64,000 bases of DNA from JANQPX01 sp965222015 (GCA_965222015.1 CBDCTL010000023.1:868001-932000); one strand, 5' to 3'. Positions 18,096-27,561 are shown, numbered from the stretch's first letter. The notes: a model not told the origin generated them from the letters alone. Translations and numbers: made by a program.

Positions 18096-19547
18096 ATGAA
18101 CGAAGCGCTTTTGGAACGTGAGCACACGGTGTACGTCGACGGCGAGTGGACGTCGGGCCGGGGCGGGGCGCCGCTGGACGTGGTCGATCCGACCACCGGC
18201 GACGTGCTCGCCCATGTGCCGACGGGAACGGCGGAGGACGTCGAGGCGGCGACCAGGGCTGCCGCGAGCGCCTTCGACGGCTGGAAACGAAAGCCGAGCG
18301 GCGCTCGCGCGGACAAGCTTCGCGGCTTCGCCCGCGGCCTTGCCGACCGGCGCGACTACCTGACCCGCGTGCAGATGCACAACAACGGCAAGCCGAGAGA
18401 GGAGGCGGCGATCGACGTCGACGACGCCATCGCCACCTTCGACTATTACGCGACGCTGGCCGACGGCCTGGATGCCCGACAGGATGAACGGGTCGAGCAT
18501 GCGGGCGGTGCGCATGTCGGCCTGGTGCGCCATGAGCCGATCGGTCCGGTCGGCATGATCGTGCCCTGGAACTTTCCGCTGGTCACCAGCGCCTGGAAGA
18601 TCGCGCCGGCGCTCGCGGCCGGCTGCACCGCGGTGATGAAGACCAGCGAGATGACCCCGCTGAACGAGCTGGTCTATGGCGACATCGCGGCGGAGATCGG
18701 CCTGCCGCCGGGCGTGCTCAACATCGTCACCGGCGGCGCGGATGTCGGCGTGGCGCTGACCGGGGCGCCGGAGCTGCGCAAGATCTCGTTCACCGGCTCG
18801 AACATGATCGGCGCCAGGGTGATGGCGGCGGTGGCGGCGCGCTGCCTGCCGATCTCGCTGGAGCTCGGCGGCAAGTCCCCGATCATCGTCACGGCGGACG
18901 CCGACATCGGCCAGGCCGTCGACTGCATCATGGCCGGCATCTTCTTCAATGCCGGGCAGATGTGCTCGGCGACCTCGCGCCTGATCGTGCACCGGACCAT
19001 CGAGCCTGACCTGATCGACGCCCTGGTCGCGAGGACGCGCGCGCTCCAGGTCGGCGGGCCTTTCGAGGACGGCACCGAGATGGGGCCGATCACCACCGGC
19101 GCCCAGTACAAGAAGGTGCTGGCGATGATCGACGGGGCGAAAGCCGATGGGCTGAACTGTCTCACCGGCGGCGGTGCGATCGACCGGCCTGGTCATTTCG
19201 TCGAGCCGACGATTTTTCGCGATGTACCGCATGACCATGCGATCTGGTGCGACGAAATCTTCGGCCCGGTGCTGACGACCACGAGCGTCGCCTCGGATGA
19301 GGAGGCGATCGCGCTCGCCAACGACACGGAGTTCGGGCTGGTCGGCTCGGTGGTCGCCGGCGACCGGGGCCGGGGCAAGGCGATCGCCGATCGCCTCGAG
19401 GCGGGGCAGGTCTGGATCGACACGCCGCAGGTCGTCTACCCGGACAGCGCCTGGGGCGGCTTCAAGCAGAGCGGCATCGGCCGTGAGCTCGGGCCCTGGG
19501 GCCTCGGCGGCTACCAGGGCGTGAAGCACATCCTGTGCCCGGCCTGA
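18096..19547 (+). CDS. NAD-dependent aldehyde dehydrogenase
   Basis: ALDH superfamily enzyme of 483 residues that oxidises an aldehyde to the acid. Catalytic residues are visible: N159 (PWNF), E256 in LELGGKSP and C290 in NAGQMCSATS. The sequence resembles aminobutyraldehyde/betaine-aldehyde dehydrogenases. GAGGACAGG lies just before the ATG. With the divergent FAD oxidase and the downstream sodium symporter it makes a plausible amine uptake and oxidation cluster. Confidence 0.92.
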   Translation: MNEALLEREHTVYVDGEWTSGRGGAPLDVVDPTTGDVLAHVPTGTAEDVEAATRAAASAFDGWKRKPSGARADKLRGFARGLADRRDYLTRVQMHNNGKPREEAAIDVDDAIATFDYYATLADGLDARQDERVEHAGGAHVGLVRHEPIGPVGMIVPWNFPLVTSAWKIAPALAAGCTAVMKTSEMTPLNELVYGDIAAEIGLPPGVLNIVTGGADVGVALTGAPELRKISFTGSNMIGARVMAAVAARCLPISLELGGKSPIIVTADADIGQAVDCIMAGIFFNAGQMCSATSRLIVHRTIEPDLIDALVARTRALQVGGPFEDGTEMGPITTGAQYKKVLAMIDGAKADGLNCLTGGGAIDRPGHFVEPTIFRDVPHDHAIWCDEIFGPVLTTTSVASDEEAIALANDTEFGLVGSVVAGDRGRGKAIADRLEAGQVWIDTPQVVYPDSAWGGFKQSGIGRELGPWGLGGYQGVKHILCPA

Positions 19548-19689
19548 GCCGATGCGCCTGCGGAAACCGCTATTTCCGTCGGTGTCATCCTCGGGAACGT
19601 CGTGATTCAAGCACGCCGCTTTCCGTGACATCAAGGAAACGGATCGAAAGATCCGACCAACACAACAAGATGCACAAGAGGAGAGGGAG

Positions 19690-21324
19690 ATGGACAACGT
19701 CTACGACTATGGGAGCTGGGTCATCGGCGGCCTCGCCGTCTACATGACGATCCTGCTGGCGGTCGGCTGGTGGGCATCGAAGCGCGTCGCCGACGAGGCC
19801 GACTTTCTGGTCGCCGGCCGCCGTCTCGGCCTGCCGCTGATGGTCGGAGCACTGGTCGCCACCTGGTACGGCGCCGGCACCACCATGGGCGCTGCGGGCA
19901 ACGCCTATCTGTTCGGCATTCAGGGCGTGGTGTTCGACCCGTTCGGCGCGGCGCTGTGCCTGTTTCTCCTGGGGCTGGTCTTCGCCCGCGTGGTGCGCCG
20001 CTCGAAGTTCATGACGCTGGTCGACTTCTTCGAGAGCCGCTACGACCGCCGGGTCGGCGGCCTGTCCGCCTTCGTCATGCTGATCGCCGAGATGGGCTGG
20101 ATCGGCGCGCTTCTGGTAGGCTTCGGCGCGATCATCAACTTCTTCACCGGCATCCCGCTCGGCTGGGGCATCGGCGTGTCGACCGCGGTGCTGATCCTCT
20201 ACACCTATATGGGCGGCATGTACGCCGTCACCCTGACCGACAGCGTGCAGATCGCCGTGATCATCGTCTCGATGATCGCCATCCTCCTGATCGTCATGGG
20301 CCTGCCGGAGGTGGGCGGCTGGAGCTACGTCTTCGCCAACGATCCCGCCAACAACTGGATGGGCATCAACCAGTGGGACTTTTTTCCGACATCCGCCGCC
20401 GATGCCGATCCCGAGATCGGCAATGCCGGCTTCAACTTCTACACCGGGCATATGGGCTGGTTCTACTGGATCGCCGCGATCATGGCGATCGGCGTCGGCT
20501 CGATCGCCGCCCAGGACGTGAACCAGCGCCTGATGTCGGCGAAGTCGGAGAACACCAGCGTGCTCTCCGCCCTGGTCTCGGGCGTGGTCTATCTGGTGGT
20601 CGGCATGATCCCGGTGGTCCTCGGCATGGCGGCGTTCAAGCTCTATCCGGAAATGGAATTCGACGCCGTGCAGAACCAGCTTCTCCTGGTGATGGCCGCC
20701 GACTACATGCCGCCCGCGCTCGTGGTCGTCTTCGTCTGCGGCCTGGTCGCAGCGCTCATGTCCTCGGCTGCCGCCGCGACCCTCGCCGGTGCGTCGATCG
20801 TCGGCTACAACGGCGGCAAGCTGGTCAATCCCGGGATCTCGGACCAGGCCTCATTGCGCTGGACCCGGATCTTCGTGCCGGTGGTCGCCTGCGTCTCGCT
20901 GCTGATCGCGCTGAAGTTCGAGACCATCTACAACCTGATGGTCGCGTCCTGGACGCTGCTCCTGGTGTCCAACTTCGTCCCCTATGCCGCCGGCTTCTTC
21001 TGGAGGAAGGCCAACAGCTACGGTGCGCTCGCCGCGATGATCGGCGGCTTCCTCGGCTGGCTCGCGGGCTATTTCCACTACATCCCGCTGACCTCCGAGG
21101 CGAACATCGACATCGTGCCGGGCGTCGAGGGGGTCTATCAGCCCTTCGCCAACTGGGATGCGATCTATATCGGCTCGATCTGGGGCGTCATCGCCTCGGT
21201 CGTCCTGATGATCGTCGTCTCGCTGGCGACCCAGGCGATGGCACCGCCAAAGCCGCTCCTCGACGCCGATGGCGAGCCGCTCGACATGACCGGCTGGTTC
21301 GGGCTGACGCTATCCAGCCGGTAA
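19690..21324 (+). CDS. sodium:solute symporter (SSS family)
   Basis: Integral membrane carrier of 544 residues with about 13 helices, of the SSSF family that brings in organic solutes with Na+. Family features include FLVAGRRLGLPLMVGAL in helix 1-2, WYGAGTTMGAAG and the conserved GSIAAQDVNQRLMSAKS. A strong GAGGAGAGGGAG box precedes the ATG. Substrate is unknown; position after the aldehyde dehydrogenase suggests an amine or its acid product. Confidence 0.9.
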   Translation: MDNVYDYGSWVIGGLAVYMTILLAVGWWASKRVADEADFLVAGRRLGLPLMVGALVATWYGAGTTMGAAGNAYLFGIQGVVFDPFGAALCLFLLGLVFARVVRRSKFMTLVDFFESRYDRRVGGLSAFVMLIAEMGWIGALLVGFGAIINFFTGIPLGWGIGVSTAVLILYTYMGGMYAVTLTDSVQIAVIIVSMIAILLIVMGLPEVGGWSYVFANDPANNWMGINQWDFFPTSAADADPEIGNAGFNFYTGHMGWFYWIAAIMAIGVGSIAAQDVNQRLMSAKSENTSVLSALVSGVVYLVVGMIPVVLGMAAFKLYPEMEFDAVQNQLLLVMAADYMPPALVVVFVCGLVAALMSSAAAATLAGASIVGYNGGKLVNPGISDQASLRWTRIFVPVVACVSLLIALKFETIYNLMVASWTLLLVSNFVPYAAGFFWRKANSYGALAAMIGGFLGWLAGYFHYIPLTSEANIDIVPGVEGVYQPFANWDAIYIGSIWGVIASVVLMIVVSLATQAMAPPKPLLDADGEPLDMTGWFGLTLSSR

Positions 21325-21348
21325 GGCCTCCTCACGAACACTGAAGAA

Positions 21349-21373
21349 CGCCCTGGCCTTACGGGCCAGGGCG
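21349..21373 (+). terminator. hairpin after symporter gene
   Basis: 10-bp perfect G/C stem (21349-21358 with 21364-21373) and a 5-base loop, 25 bases after the symporter stop. No T-run follows, as is common for terminators in this genome. Confidence 0.6.
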
Positions 21374-21760
21374 CGCGCGCCATACAGCAGCGTTTCCCGG
21401 CATTCTGACTTTAGTCTCGTCGATGAAAGATACCGTTTGCCATCGAAAGCGGCGCGTACAAGATCCAGGCGATGTGGTCGAATGAACGGGACCGTGCAGT
21501 CGGATCAGGATCGCGCATGTTGGCCTCAACGCCATCCCGAAAGACATGAAACCGGTCGGGAAACACACTGCGCAGGATTGCAGCAGAGTTCTCTTGAAAT
21601 TCACCAACGGTCCCATTGTCAAGTTGGCGCGGCTCATGGCTCCCTGCTTGCCTCCGGATGGCATCTTTCACGATTCGTTTGTGTCTCTGAGCGTGGTGTA
21701 CGAGTTAGAGTCCTTCCTGGTCAGTTTTACGCATATCCGGCATGTCTGAAGTAGTCCGCC
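21374..21760. other. 387-base stretch without a gene
   Basis: Between the symporter terminator and the left end of the IS4 element. Short open frames on both strands have no recognisable domain or ribosome-binding site. It may be remnant sequence displaced by the insertion. Confidence 0.45.
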
Positions 21761-21764
21761 CACA

Positions 21765-22934
21765 CTACACGACAGCGCAAGATTTAGGGATTTTTGCCCA
21801 GGATGCGATGGCTCTTTCTGGCTTTGTTCCAAGGCGCCTTCGGAGCTCATCGAACCCGATGCGGAACCATGACTTTGCGTAGTAGCCATGCTTCTTGCGC
21901 TTGGGGGCTTTGGTACCCGTGAGGTCGGTGGCGGTGCGGCAGACCCAAGCGACGGCAAGCGCGACCACGGCAAGTAGGAGGCCAAGCTTGTCAGCGCTGG
22001 TCAACCGCGTGTCTTCGAGATTGAAGCCGCGCGTCTCGGCGTCACCGAACAAACATTCGATCGCCCAGCGCTTGCGATAGGCGTTGCGTGGATTGGCGGC
22101 CGGAACATTGCTGGCGACAATCAAGAGTTCACCACCATCGAGACGGCGAGCCACGAAGTGAAGGTCGAGGTGCTCACCATCGCCTGTGGCCTCCCCTGGG
22201 GCCTCGAAGGCAGCTTCGATCGTTTTCCGGCCACGGCATCTCCGAAAGAGGGAGGTGAGAGAAAGAGTGCGGCCGTCCTTTGTGTTGACGATGAGATTCT
22301 CCTTCATTCGGATGACGAATGGAACCTTGCTTTGATCGAGAAAAGTCAACCATTTCAATCCGATGAACTCACGGTCGGCGAGCAGAAGCCGAATGCTGAC
22401 GGCCTCGAAGCGTGCCAGATAGCGACGGAGCAACGCGATCCGTTCCTCGGTGTTGCTGGTGCCGGCCCGATCGAGAATGGTCCACGTCCCCGCCTGCAGA
22501 GGCGAAGCCTCGAAGGTCGGGCTTGTCATGCCGGATCTTCGCCGCGATGCGGCTGCAGACCGGGACATCAAGGGGACGCGAAAACGCTGGGTGACGATGG
22601 CCAGCATCAGGTTGTTGGCCTCCTTCTTGCCGATCTTCCAATTGGTTCGATCCAGGCACGGAAGCCAGGGCGGCTGCGCCCCACTGAGGGCGATGATCAC
22701 CTTTACGGCCCAACCCTCCGGCAGTCGAACATATTGAAAGAAGCGCTGTAGTCGGCGGTAGGTCGAAGCCACCAAAACCTCGCTCGCCCGCTCAGCCGCA
22801 AGATGGCTCGGGTTGACCGTCCGGGCGCTGACCATCGCCGTGATCAGCAGGCAAAGCGTCTGCAGACGGTGATTGCCCAACTCGACATAAGGGGATAGCA
22901 ACGAGGTTAGGGTGGCAAGCCGACCGGTCTTCAC
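21765..22934 (-). CDS. IS4-family transposase
   Basis: 389-residue DDE transposase. Catalytic positions are visible: Asp in CLDRTNWKIG, Asp in LLADREFIGLKWL and the YREK-type element YRKRWAIECLFGDAETRG with its Glu. Between FRVPLM and WTILDRAGTSN there is a 27-residue segment that normal members lack; it is in frame and encoded by a small inverted-repeat insert (22489-22569). Whether the enzyme still works is doubtful. Confidence 0.88.
   Translation of the reverse strand: MKTGRLATLTSLLSPYVELGNHRLQTLCLLITAMVSARTVNPSHLAAERASEVLVASTYRRLQRFFQYVRLPEGWAVKVIIALSGAQPPWLPCLDRTNWKIGKKEANNLMLAIVTQRFRVPLMSRSAAASRRRSGMTSPTFEASPLQAGTWTILDRAGTSNTEERIALLRRYLARFEAVSIRLLLADREFIGLKWLTFLDQSKVPFVIRMKENLIVNTKDGRTLSLTSLFRRCRGRKTIEAAFEAPGEATGDGEHLDLHFVARRLDGGELLIVASNVPAANPRNAYRKRWAIECLFGDAETRGFNLEDTRLTSADKLGLLLAVVALAVAWVCRTATDLTGTKAPKRKKHGYYAKSWFRIGFDELRRRLGTKPERAIASWAKIPKSCAVV
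22489..22569. repeat. 81-base in-frame palindromic insert in transposase
   Basis: This segment encodes the extra 27 residues of the IS4 transposase. The ends of the segment form an imperfect inverted repeat (12 of 14 pairs, around the two CTGCAG sites), and the length is a multiple of three, so the reading frame is kept. The boundaries are approximate. The behaviour resembles palindromic elements that insert within coding sequence, as known from Rickettsia. Confidence 0.5.
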
Positions 22935-23198
22935 TGGGGCGCTCCTTGGCAGAGGAAAGCCCTTTGAAAATCATGGGTTGCAACCCGGCGCTACACCTGT
23001 TTCTCAATTCTGTCGTGTAGTGTGCACCGATTACCTAAATTGGGGACAAGGCCATGACACCACTCGATAACTTTTCGGATGGGCTCTAACATTCGGGAGA
23101 ATGGTGCAGCGGCGCAGCCGACGATGGGTTACCGCTGCACGAATACCGTGGCAATGAGCAGGCCTTCGAGACGCAATGCTTCGCTGCGGAGCCGGGCG

Positions 23199-23657
23199 CT
23201 ACAGCGCGTAGTCGACCTCGCGCTGCGACGCTTCGCTGACGACGCCATGTTCCTTGGCGCGCTCGCATAGATCGTCGATCGTGACTCGGTCGAGCCCGCT
23301 CATCAATTCGTGCTCGGTGTTGGCCCAGAACGGACCGACAACCTTGCGGCCGAGTTCCGAAGCCGAGCCGAATTCCTCCTGTGCCGGCTGTTCCTCGATG
23401 CCCCGCACGACACGCACCACGTCACCCACGCTGACGCGATTGCGCTCGCGTGCAAGCCGATAGCCGCCTCTGGGTCCGCGCACGCCTCTCAGGATTCCGG
23501 CACGCACCAATTGCTGCATAACCTGTTCGAGATAGCGCCTCGGCAAGATCAGACGTCGCGCGATATCCTGGCTCTGCACCGGCTCCGGGCCGCCGTGAAA
23601 CGCTATGTCAGTGACCGCCTCGAGCGCCAAAACCAACTTCTTTGAGGGTCTTAGCAT
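23199..23657 (-). CDS. Rrf2-family transcriptional regulator
   Basis: 152-residue winged-helix protein. The Rrf2 signature runs through LEAVTDIAFHG, IARRLILPRRYLEQVMQQL and GILRGVRGPRGGYRLAR. Rrf2 proteins such as IscR or NsrR sense Fe-S clusters through three cysteines, but only one Cys (DDLCERAK) is present here, so it is unlikely to hold a cluster in the usual way. Direct repeats upstream may be its own operator. Confidence 0.9.
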   Translation of the reverse strand: MLRPSKKLVLALEAVTDIAFHGGPEPVQSQDIARRLILPRRYLEQVMQQLVRAGILRGVRGPRGGYRLARERNRVSVGDVVRVVRGIEEQPAQEEFGSASELGRKVVGPFWANTEHELMSGLDRVTIDDLCERAKEHGVVSEASQREVDYAL

Positions 23658-23682
23658 GGCAATCCTTCCCGCATCTCGATTT

Positions 23683-23705
23683 TCCTAATTGAGATCATCC
23701 TAATT
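23683..23705 (-). promoter_or_regulatory. direct repeats upstream of Rrf2 gene
   Basis: TCCTAATT occurs at 23683-23690 and again at 23698-23705, a 15-base period, in the AT-rich leader just upstream of the Rrf2 start. This is a reasonable autoregulatory site, but it is inferred only from repetition and position. Confidence 0.35.
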
Positions 23706-23775
23706 TAGATGTGTCGCATCTGCGAAATTGACAGGGGTCCGCCGTTTATCCAAGGCTGATTTTTGGCGTTCGATG

Positions 23776-24996
23776 TCAGACGCCGGCCAACGCCTTCCGG
23801 CGTCTGCTTTCCGCGATGCGCTCGACCAGCCGCTCCGCGACCTCGACCTTGGTCAATCTCGGCCAGACCTCGGATTCGCCGTCGCGACGGAACAGGCTCA
23901 CTGTGTTATGAACGCCGCCGAAAGTGTTTTGTTCCGCCGATACGTTGTTCGCGACGATCCAATCACAACCTTTGGTCGACAGCTTCTTCTCCGCGTTCTG
24001 CTCGACGTCCTCCGTTTCGGCCGCGAAACCGACGACCAGATCCGGCCGCGCCGGGCCTGGCTGCGACAGGGCCTGCAGAATGTCCGGATTTTCGATCAGC
24101 GCGATCGATGGCTGTGTGTCTTCCGCGCTTTTCTTCCACTTTTCCGACCGGCAGTCGGCAGGCCGCCAGTCCGAGACCGCGGCGACGCAGAAAGCGATAT
24201 CGACCGGCAGCGTCCTTTCGCATGCCGCGAGCATCTCGATCGCGGATTCGACCTGGACCACGTCGATGCCGCTGGGAGCCGGTTCGGCGACCGGCCCGGA
24301 AACCAGGGTCACGTCCGCGCCCGCCCTCCGAAGGGCGGCTGCGACGGCATGCCCCTGCTTGCCGGACGAGCGGTTGGTGAGATAACGCACCGGATCGATC
24401 GCCTCGACTGTCGGGCCGCTGGTGACCAAGGCCCGGAGACCGGAGAGCGGGCCCGACGACCGTCCGAAGGCCCGCAGGATCGAGGCGACGATCTCGTCCG
24501 GCTCGGCCATGCGCCCGAGGCCGATCTCGCCGCAGGCCATGTCTCCGGATTTCGGACCCACGACGCCGATGCCGTCGTCCCGAAGCCTCGCGAGATTGCG
24601 CTTCGTCGCCGGATGCTCCCACATCATCGGGTTCATCGCGGGAGCGATCAGCACCGGCTTGTCCGTGGCCATCAGCGCGGTCGAGGCGAGATCGTCCGCT
24701 AGGCCGTTCGCCATCTTGCCGATCAGATCGGCCGTCGCGGGCGCCACGACTACCAGATTCGCGTCGCGCGAAAGCTGGATGTGGCCCATCTCCGATTCGT
24801 CGGTCAGCGAAAACAGGTCCGTGAACACTTTTTCCCCGGAAAGGCTCGCGAGCGAGAGCGGCGTGACGAAGGCCGAGCCGGCCTGGGTCAGGATGCAGCG
24901 CACCGCGACATCGCGTTCGCGAAGACGCCGGATCACTTCGAGGCTCTTATAGGCGGCGATGCCGCCTGCGATGATCAGCAGGACTCGCTGGGACAA
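23776..24996 (-). CDS. coaBC: bifunctional phosphopantothenoylcysteine decarboxylase/synthase
   Basis: Coenzyme A biosynthesis: the CoaB half joins cysteine to 4'-phosphopantothenate (CTP-dependent) and the CoaC half decarboxylates the product (FMN). The protein starts IIAGGIAAYKSLEVIRRL; the CoaC active-site motif APAMNPMMWEHPAT and the Cys in GDMACGEIGLGRM are present. The CoaB half has VTSGPTVEAIDPVRYLTNRS and the KKLSTKGCDWIVANN region. I chose the TTG at 24996 because GGGGAAAT precedes it and the N-terminus then matches the family; a TTG at 25032 would add 12 residues. Confidence 0.93.
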   Translation of the reverse strand: MSQRVLLIIAGGIAAYKSLEVIRRLRERDVAVRCILTQAGSAFVTPLSLASLSGEKVFTDLFSLTDESEMGHIQLSRDANLVVVAPATADLIGKMANGLADDLASTALMATDKPVLIAPAMNPMMWEHPATKRNLARLRDDGIGVVGPKSGDMACGEIGLGRMAEPDEIVASILRAFGRSSGPLSGLRALVTSGPTVEAIDPVRYLTNRSSGKQGHAVAAALRRAGADVTLVSGPVAEPAPSGIDVVQVESAIEMLAACERTLPVDIAFCVAAVSDWRPADCRSEKWKKSAEDTQPSIALIENPDILQALSQPGPARPDLVVGFAAETEDVEQNAEKKLSTKGCDWIVANNVSAEQNTFGGVHNTVSLFRRDGESEVWPRLTKVEVAERLVERIAESRRRKALAGV

Positions 24997-25478
24997 GGTT
25001 CGATTTCCCCATTTCCGCTCATGTCGATCCAACGATGCATCAAGGGCGGCTGCCCGTCACCATGTTTGACGACGGCCCGGACGGACGGTTGACGGGGGCA
25101 GGGCCGCGGGCAGCGTTGCGCGACGTCCCCGGGTTCCATTCCGCGCGGCTTTGACGATCTCGATATTTGTCGTCGATCCGAAACGAAATGTTAACTCGCC
25201 GCCTCCATTGTCGGCGATCAGGTCCATGCGACCCTGGGAATCCGTGCGGCGGCCTCTTCCTTCTGCTGGCGATCGGGCTCGCAGAGGCGCATGGACCTGA
25301 TCAGCGAGCGCTGCCGATGCGGTTGACGCATTGTCACTGATGCGGTGGCCGGACATGTTGGGAGGCAAGGCTGCTCGGAGCCTCGTCAGCGTGCCGCTTG
25401 ATGCAGCTCGATCACCACATCTGCCCACCGCAACCATAGCGGCGGCGAGACCAGATCCAGGCGAAGTGTCACCAGGGC
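24997..25478. other. 482-base intergenic stretch with repeat copy 2
   Basis: Upstream of coaBC. Contains the second palindromic repeat at 25216-25302. No gene is supported on either strand. Confidence 0.45.
25216..25302. repeat. palindromic intergenic repeat, copy 2 (diverged)
   Basis: The outer arms GATCAGGTCCATGCG (25216-25230) and its complement (25288-25302) pair perfectly. The left half keeps the family core CCTGGGAATCCG, but the right half has lost the matching segment and reads GCAGAGG. The centre keeps the TTCTGCTGGCG block. It is a decayed member of the family. Confidence 0.65.
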
Positions 25479-26087
25479 CTAGAAGATGGGTCGAGGATCC
25501 CTAGTGCCGAGGTTGCCGCCGTCGAACCATGGCTCGGCCGGCATGGCAGGATTCGGCCCGACCCGGTCGCGATTCGGTTCGCCGTCGAAGGTCAGCAACA
25601 TCGTCGCCAGGACCAGCGTCGCGGCGTGGAGGGCGATGGCCGGTCCGCAGAAAGGGCGAAGCGGTTCCTGTTTGTCGAACCATTTGGCGAGCTTTTCGGG
25701 CGGATGGCAGCCGGCCTGGCCCGGCATGCCGGTGCGGCCGCCGCCGAGGATCAGCTTCTGTTCGGTCTGCAGCCGCACCGCGACGGCGCGCCAGATGCTC
25801 CAGCGGCGATGGTGGATGTGGAAGAGCGCCTGCGCGCCGAAGGCGAAGACGAGAAAGACGCAGACGGCGAGCGCCTGACGATCCATGCCGGCGAAGGCGG
25901 CGGTGACAAGCGAACCGACGGTCAGGGCACCCGCCGGCAGCAGAAAGCGGGCCTGGAGGGCCTCCGCTTCCTTGAGCGTGGCCCTCTGCAGCCAGCTGCC
26001 GAGGCAGGCGAGTTTCTGATCCGGCGTGGTCTGATCCGACGGGGTCCCCCCAGGCGATGTCGAATCGGCGCTCGCGGTCGCGTCCAT
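25479..26087 (-). CDS. hypothetical membrane protein
   Basis: 202 residues. After a low-complexity, Ser/Thr-rich leader come a charged helix (CLGSWLQRATLKEAEALQAR), two adjacent membrane helices (residues about 55-100, including ALAVCVFLVFAFGAQALFHI) and a third near residue 165 (ALHAATLVLATMLLTF). AGGA lies 8 bases before the ATG at 26087. I do not recognise a named family. No neighbour suggests a function. Confidence 0.6.
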   Translation of the reverse strand: MDATASADSTSPGGTPSDQTTPDQKLACLGSWLQRATLKEAEALQARFLLPAGALTVGSLVTAAFAGMDRQALAVCVFLVFAFGAQALFHIHHRRWSIWRAVAVRLQTEQKLILGGGRTGMPGQAGCHPPEKLAKWFDKQEPLRPFCGPAIALHAATLVLATMLLTFDGEPNRDRVGPNPAMPAEPWFDGGNLGTRDPRPIF

Positions 26088-26253
26088 GGGCAAGTCCTGA
26101 ACCGCAGAAAACAACCATTAATAGATTTGCAAAAACCTATTAATCGCATCGGTTCTTGAAATGCAAGCGCTTCCGCACCGTCCTCGAGGCGTTGCGTGTC
26201 AGCTGGACGAGGGCCGTCCGCGAGCCGTTTTTCCGATCATCCCGCGGTCGCCG

Positions 26254-27561
26254 TCAGCCAACCTTCGGCGCCATATGCGGGCTGTCGAAATCCAGGCGTC
26301 GAAGGCCCTCCTTCACCTCCGGACAGCTCATGAACAGCTTCCAGATGAGGCCGGTCCGGTAGTTCTCGATCATGCCGACGATCGGTCCCTGGTCGATCGA
26401 GAGATGGGTGTCGGCGACCCAGTTCTCGCTCGGATTGAAGGCGTCGACGAAGCCGTATTCGCGCCACAGCTCGTCGCCGCGGTCGTCGTAGAAATGGCGA
26501 AGCGCCTGCATGGAGTGATCGGGGGTGTAGGGGAAGGCCGAGAGGGCCGCGGTCGGCGTGATGACGCCGAGGTCGCGGCGCGGCTGATGGGCGGCGTAGC
26601 CCTTCTGATTGTCGGACGAGGTCAATCCCCAGCAATGGGCGCCGTAGCCCTCGAAGCCGTTCGGGTTCAGGACGCAGTGCTCGCGATTGATCAGCGTGTG
26701 CGCGACGTTCTGCTCCCAATAGTCCGCATAGCGGTCCTTGAGGCCGTTCGGATCGAGCATCATGAAGCAATATTGCGTCCAGAACAGCGGCCCGCCGAAG
26801 TCGGGGCCGAGCGGTAGCTTGATGCCGTAATACTCCCGCTCGTTCCTGAACACCCGGCCCATCGCCCAGCCGCGATGATAGGCTTCCTTGTGGATCGGAT
26901 AGGTGGGCGACGACGCGCCGAGAACGTAGGTGAGGAGGCACTCGTTCCAGCCGCGAATTTCGAAATCCATGCCCCAGCCCTGGTTCGGGCTCCAGTGCCA
27001 GTACATGATGTGGCGGCCGCCGCGGGTGTGCCAGTCCCACTCGGTCTGCTGCCAAAGGGTGTTGATGCGGTCGCGCAGCTCCCCTTCCTTGCCGTCGCCG
27101 TCGAAATATTGGCGCGCCACCAGAAGGCCGCCGATCAGGAACGCCATCTCGACCACGTCCGAGCCGTCGTCCTTGCGCGAAAAGGCGATCGCCTGACCGG
27201 TGGTGCCGTGCATGAAGTGGGGCAGCACGCCGTGGAAATGCGCGCCGAGATGGAGAAATTTCACCATCTTGAGCAATTGGTCAACGGCGTCGCCGCGCGA
27301 CACCCAGCCGCGCTCGGCGGCGACCACGATCGCGATGGCGCCGAAGCCGGTGCCGCCGATGGCCATTGCCTCGGGGCCGTATTTGTCCTGGACGTTGGTG
27401 CGATCGCGCGCGAGTCCGGAGACCGGATGGGCACCGTCCCAGAAGAAGCGGAAGGTCTGCCGCTGGACGAGTTCCAGCAAGTCGTCGTCGGAAAGGCCTT
27501 TTGGCCGATCCGGCCCGACGCCTGCGGCCTCGGTGGGACGCGGCTGGACGATATCGTTCAT
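26254..27561 (-). CDS. GH144-like glucoamylase-family protein
   Basis: 435-residue (alpha/alpha)6-barrel glycosidase of the family annotated as glucoamylase-like (PF10091), in which characterised GH144 members are endo-beta-1,2-glucanases. Conserved stretches include QRQTFRFFWDGAHPVSGLAR, TGFGAIAIVVAAERGW, WTQYCFMMLDPNG and the acidic WGLTSSDNQKGYAAH. No signal peptide is seen, so it acts inside the cell or has been mis-started. A cytoplasmic enzyme could turn over beta-1,2-glucan fragments. GGAGAG lies 10 bases before the ATG. Confidence 0.82.
   Translation of the reverse strand: MNDIVQPRPTEAAGVGPDRPKGLSDDDLLELVQRQTFRFFWDGAHPVSGLARDRTNVQDKYGPEAMAIGGTGFGAIAIVVAAERGWVSRGDAVDQLLKMVKFLHLGAHFHGVLPHFMHGTTGQAIAFSRKDDGSDVVEMAFLIGGLLVARQYFDGDGKEGELRDRINTLWQQTEWDWHTRGGRHIMYWHWSPNQGWGMDFEIRGWNECLLTYVLGASSPTYPIHKEAYHRGWAMGRVFRNEREYYGIKLPLGPDFGGPLFWTQYCFMMLDPNGLKDRYADYWEQNVAHTLINREHCVLNPNGFEGYGAHCWGLTSSDNQKGYAAHQPRRDLGVITPTAALSAFPYTPDHSMQALRHFYDDRGDELWREYGFVDAFNPSENWVADTHLSIDQGPIVGMIENYRTGLIWKLFMSCPEVKEGLRRLDFDSPHMAPKVG

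Larger units (their letters stand above)
21761..23024 (-). mobile_element. IS4-family insertion sequence
   Basis: 1264 bp bounded by perfect 15-bp inverted ends, CACACTACACGACAG at 21761-21775 and its complement at 23010-23024. It carries one transposase gene on the minus strand whose stop codon lies inside the left end. No obvious target duplication is seen in the flanks, so there may have been a rearrangement after insertion. Confidence 0.88.
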
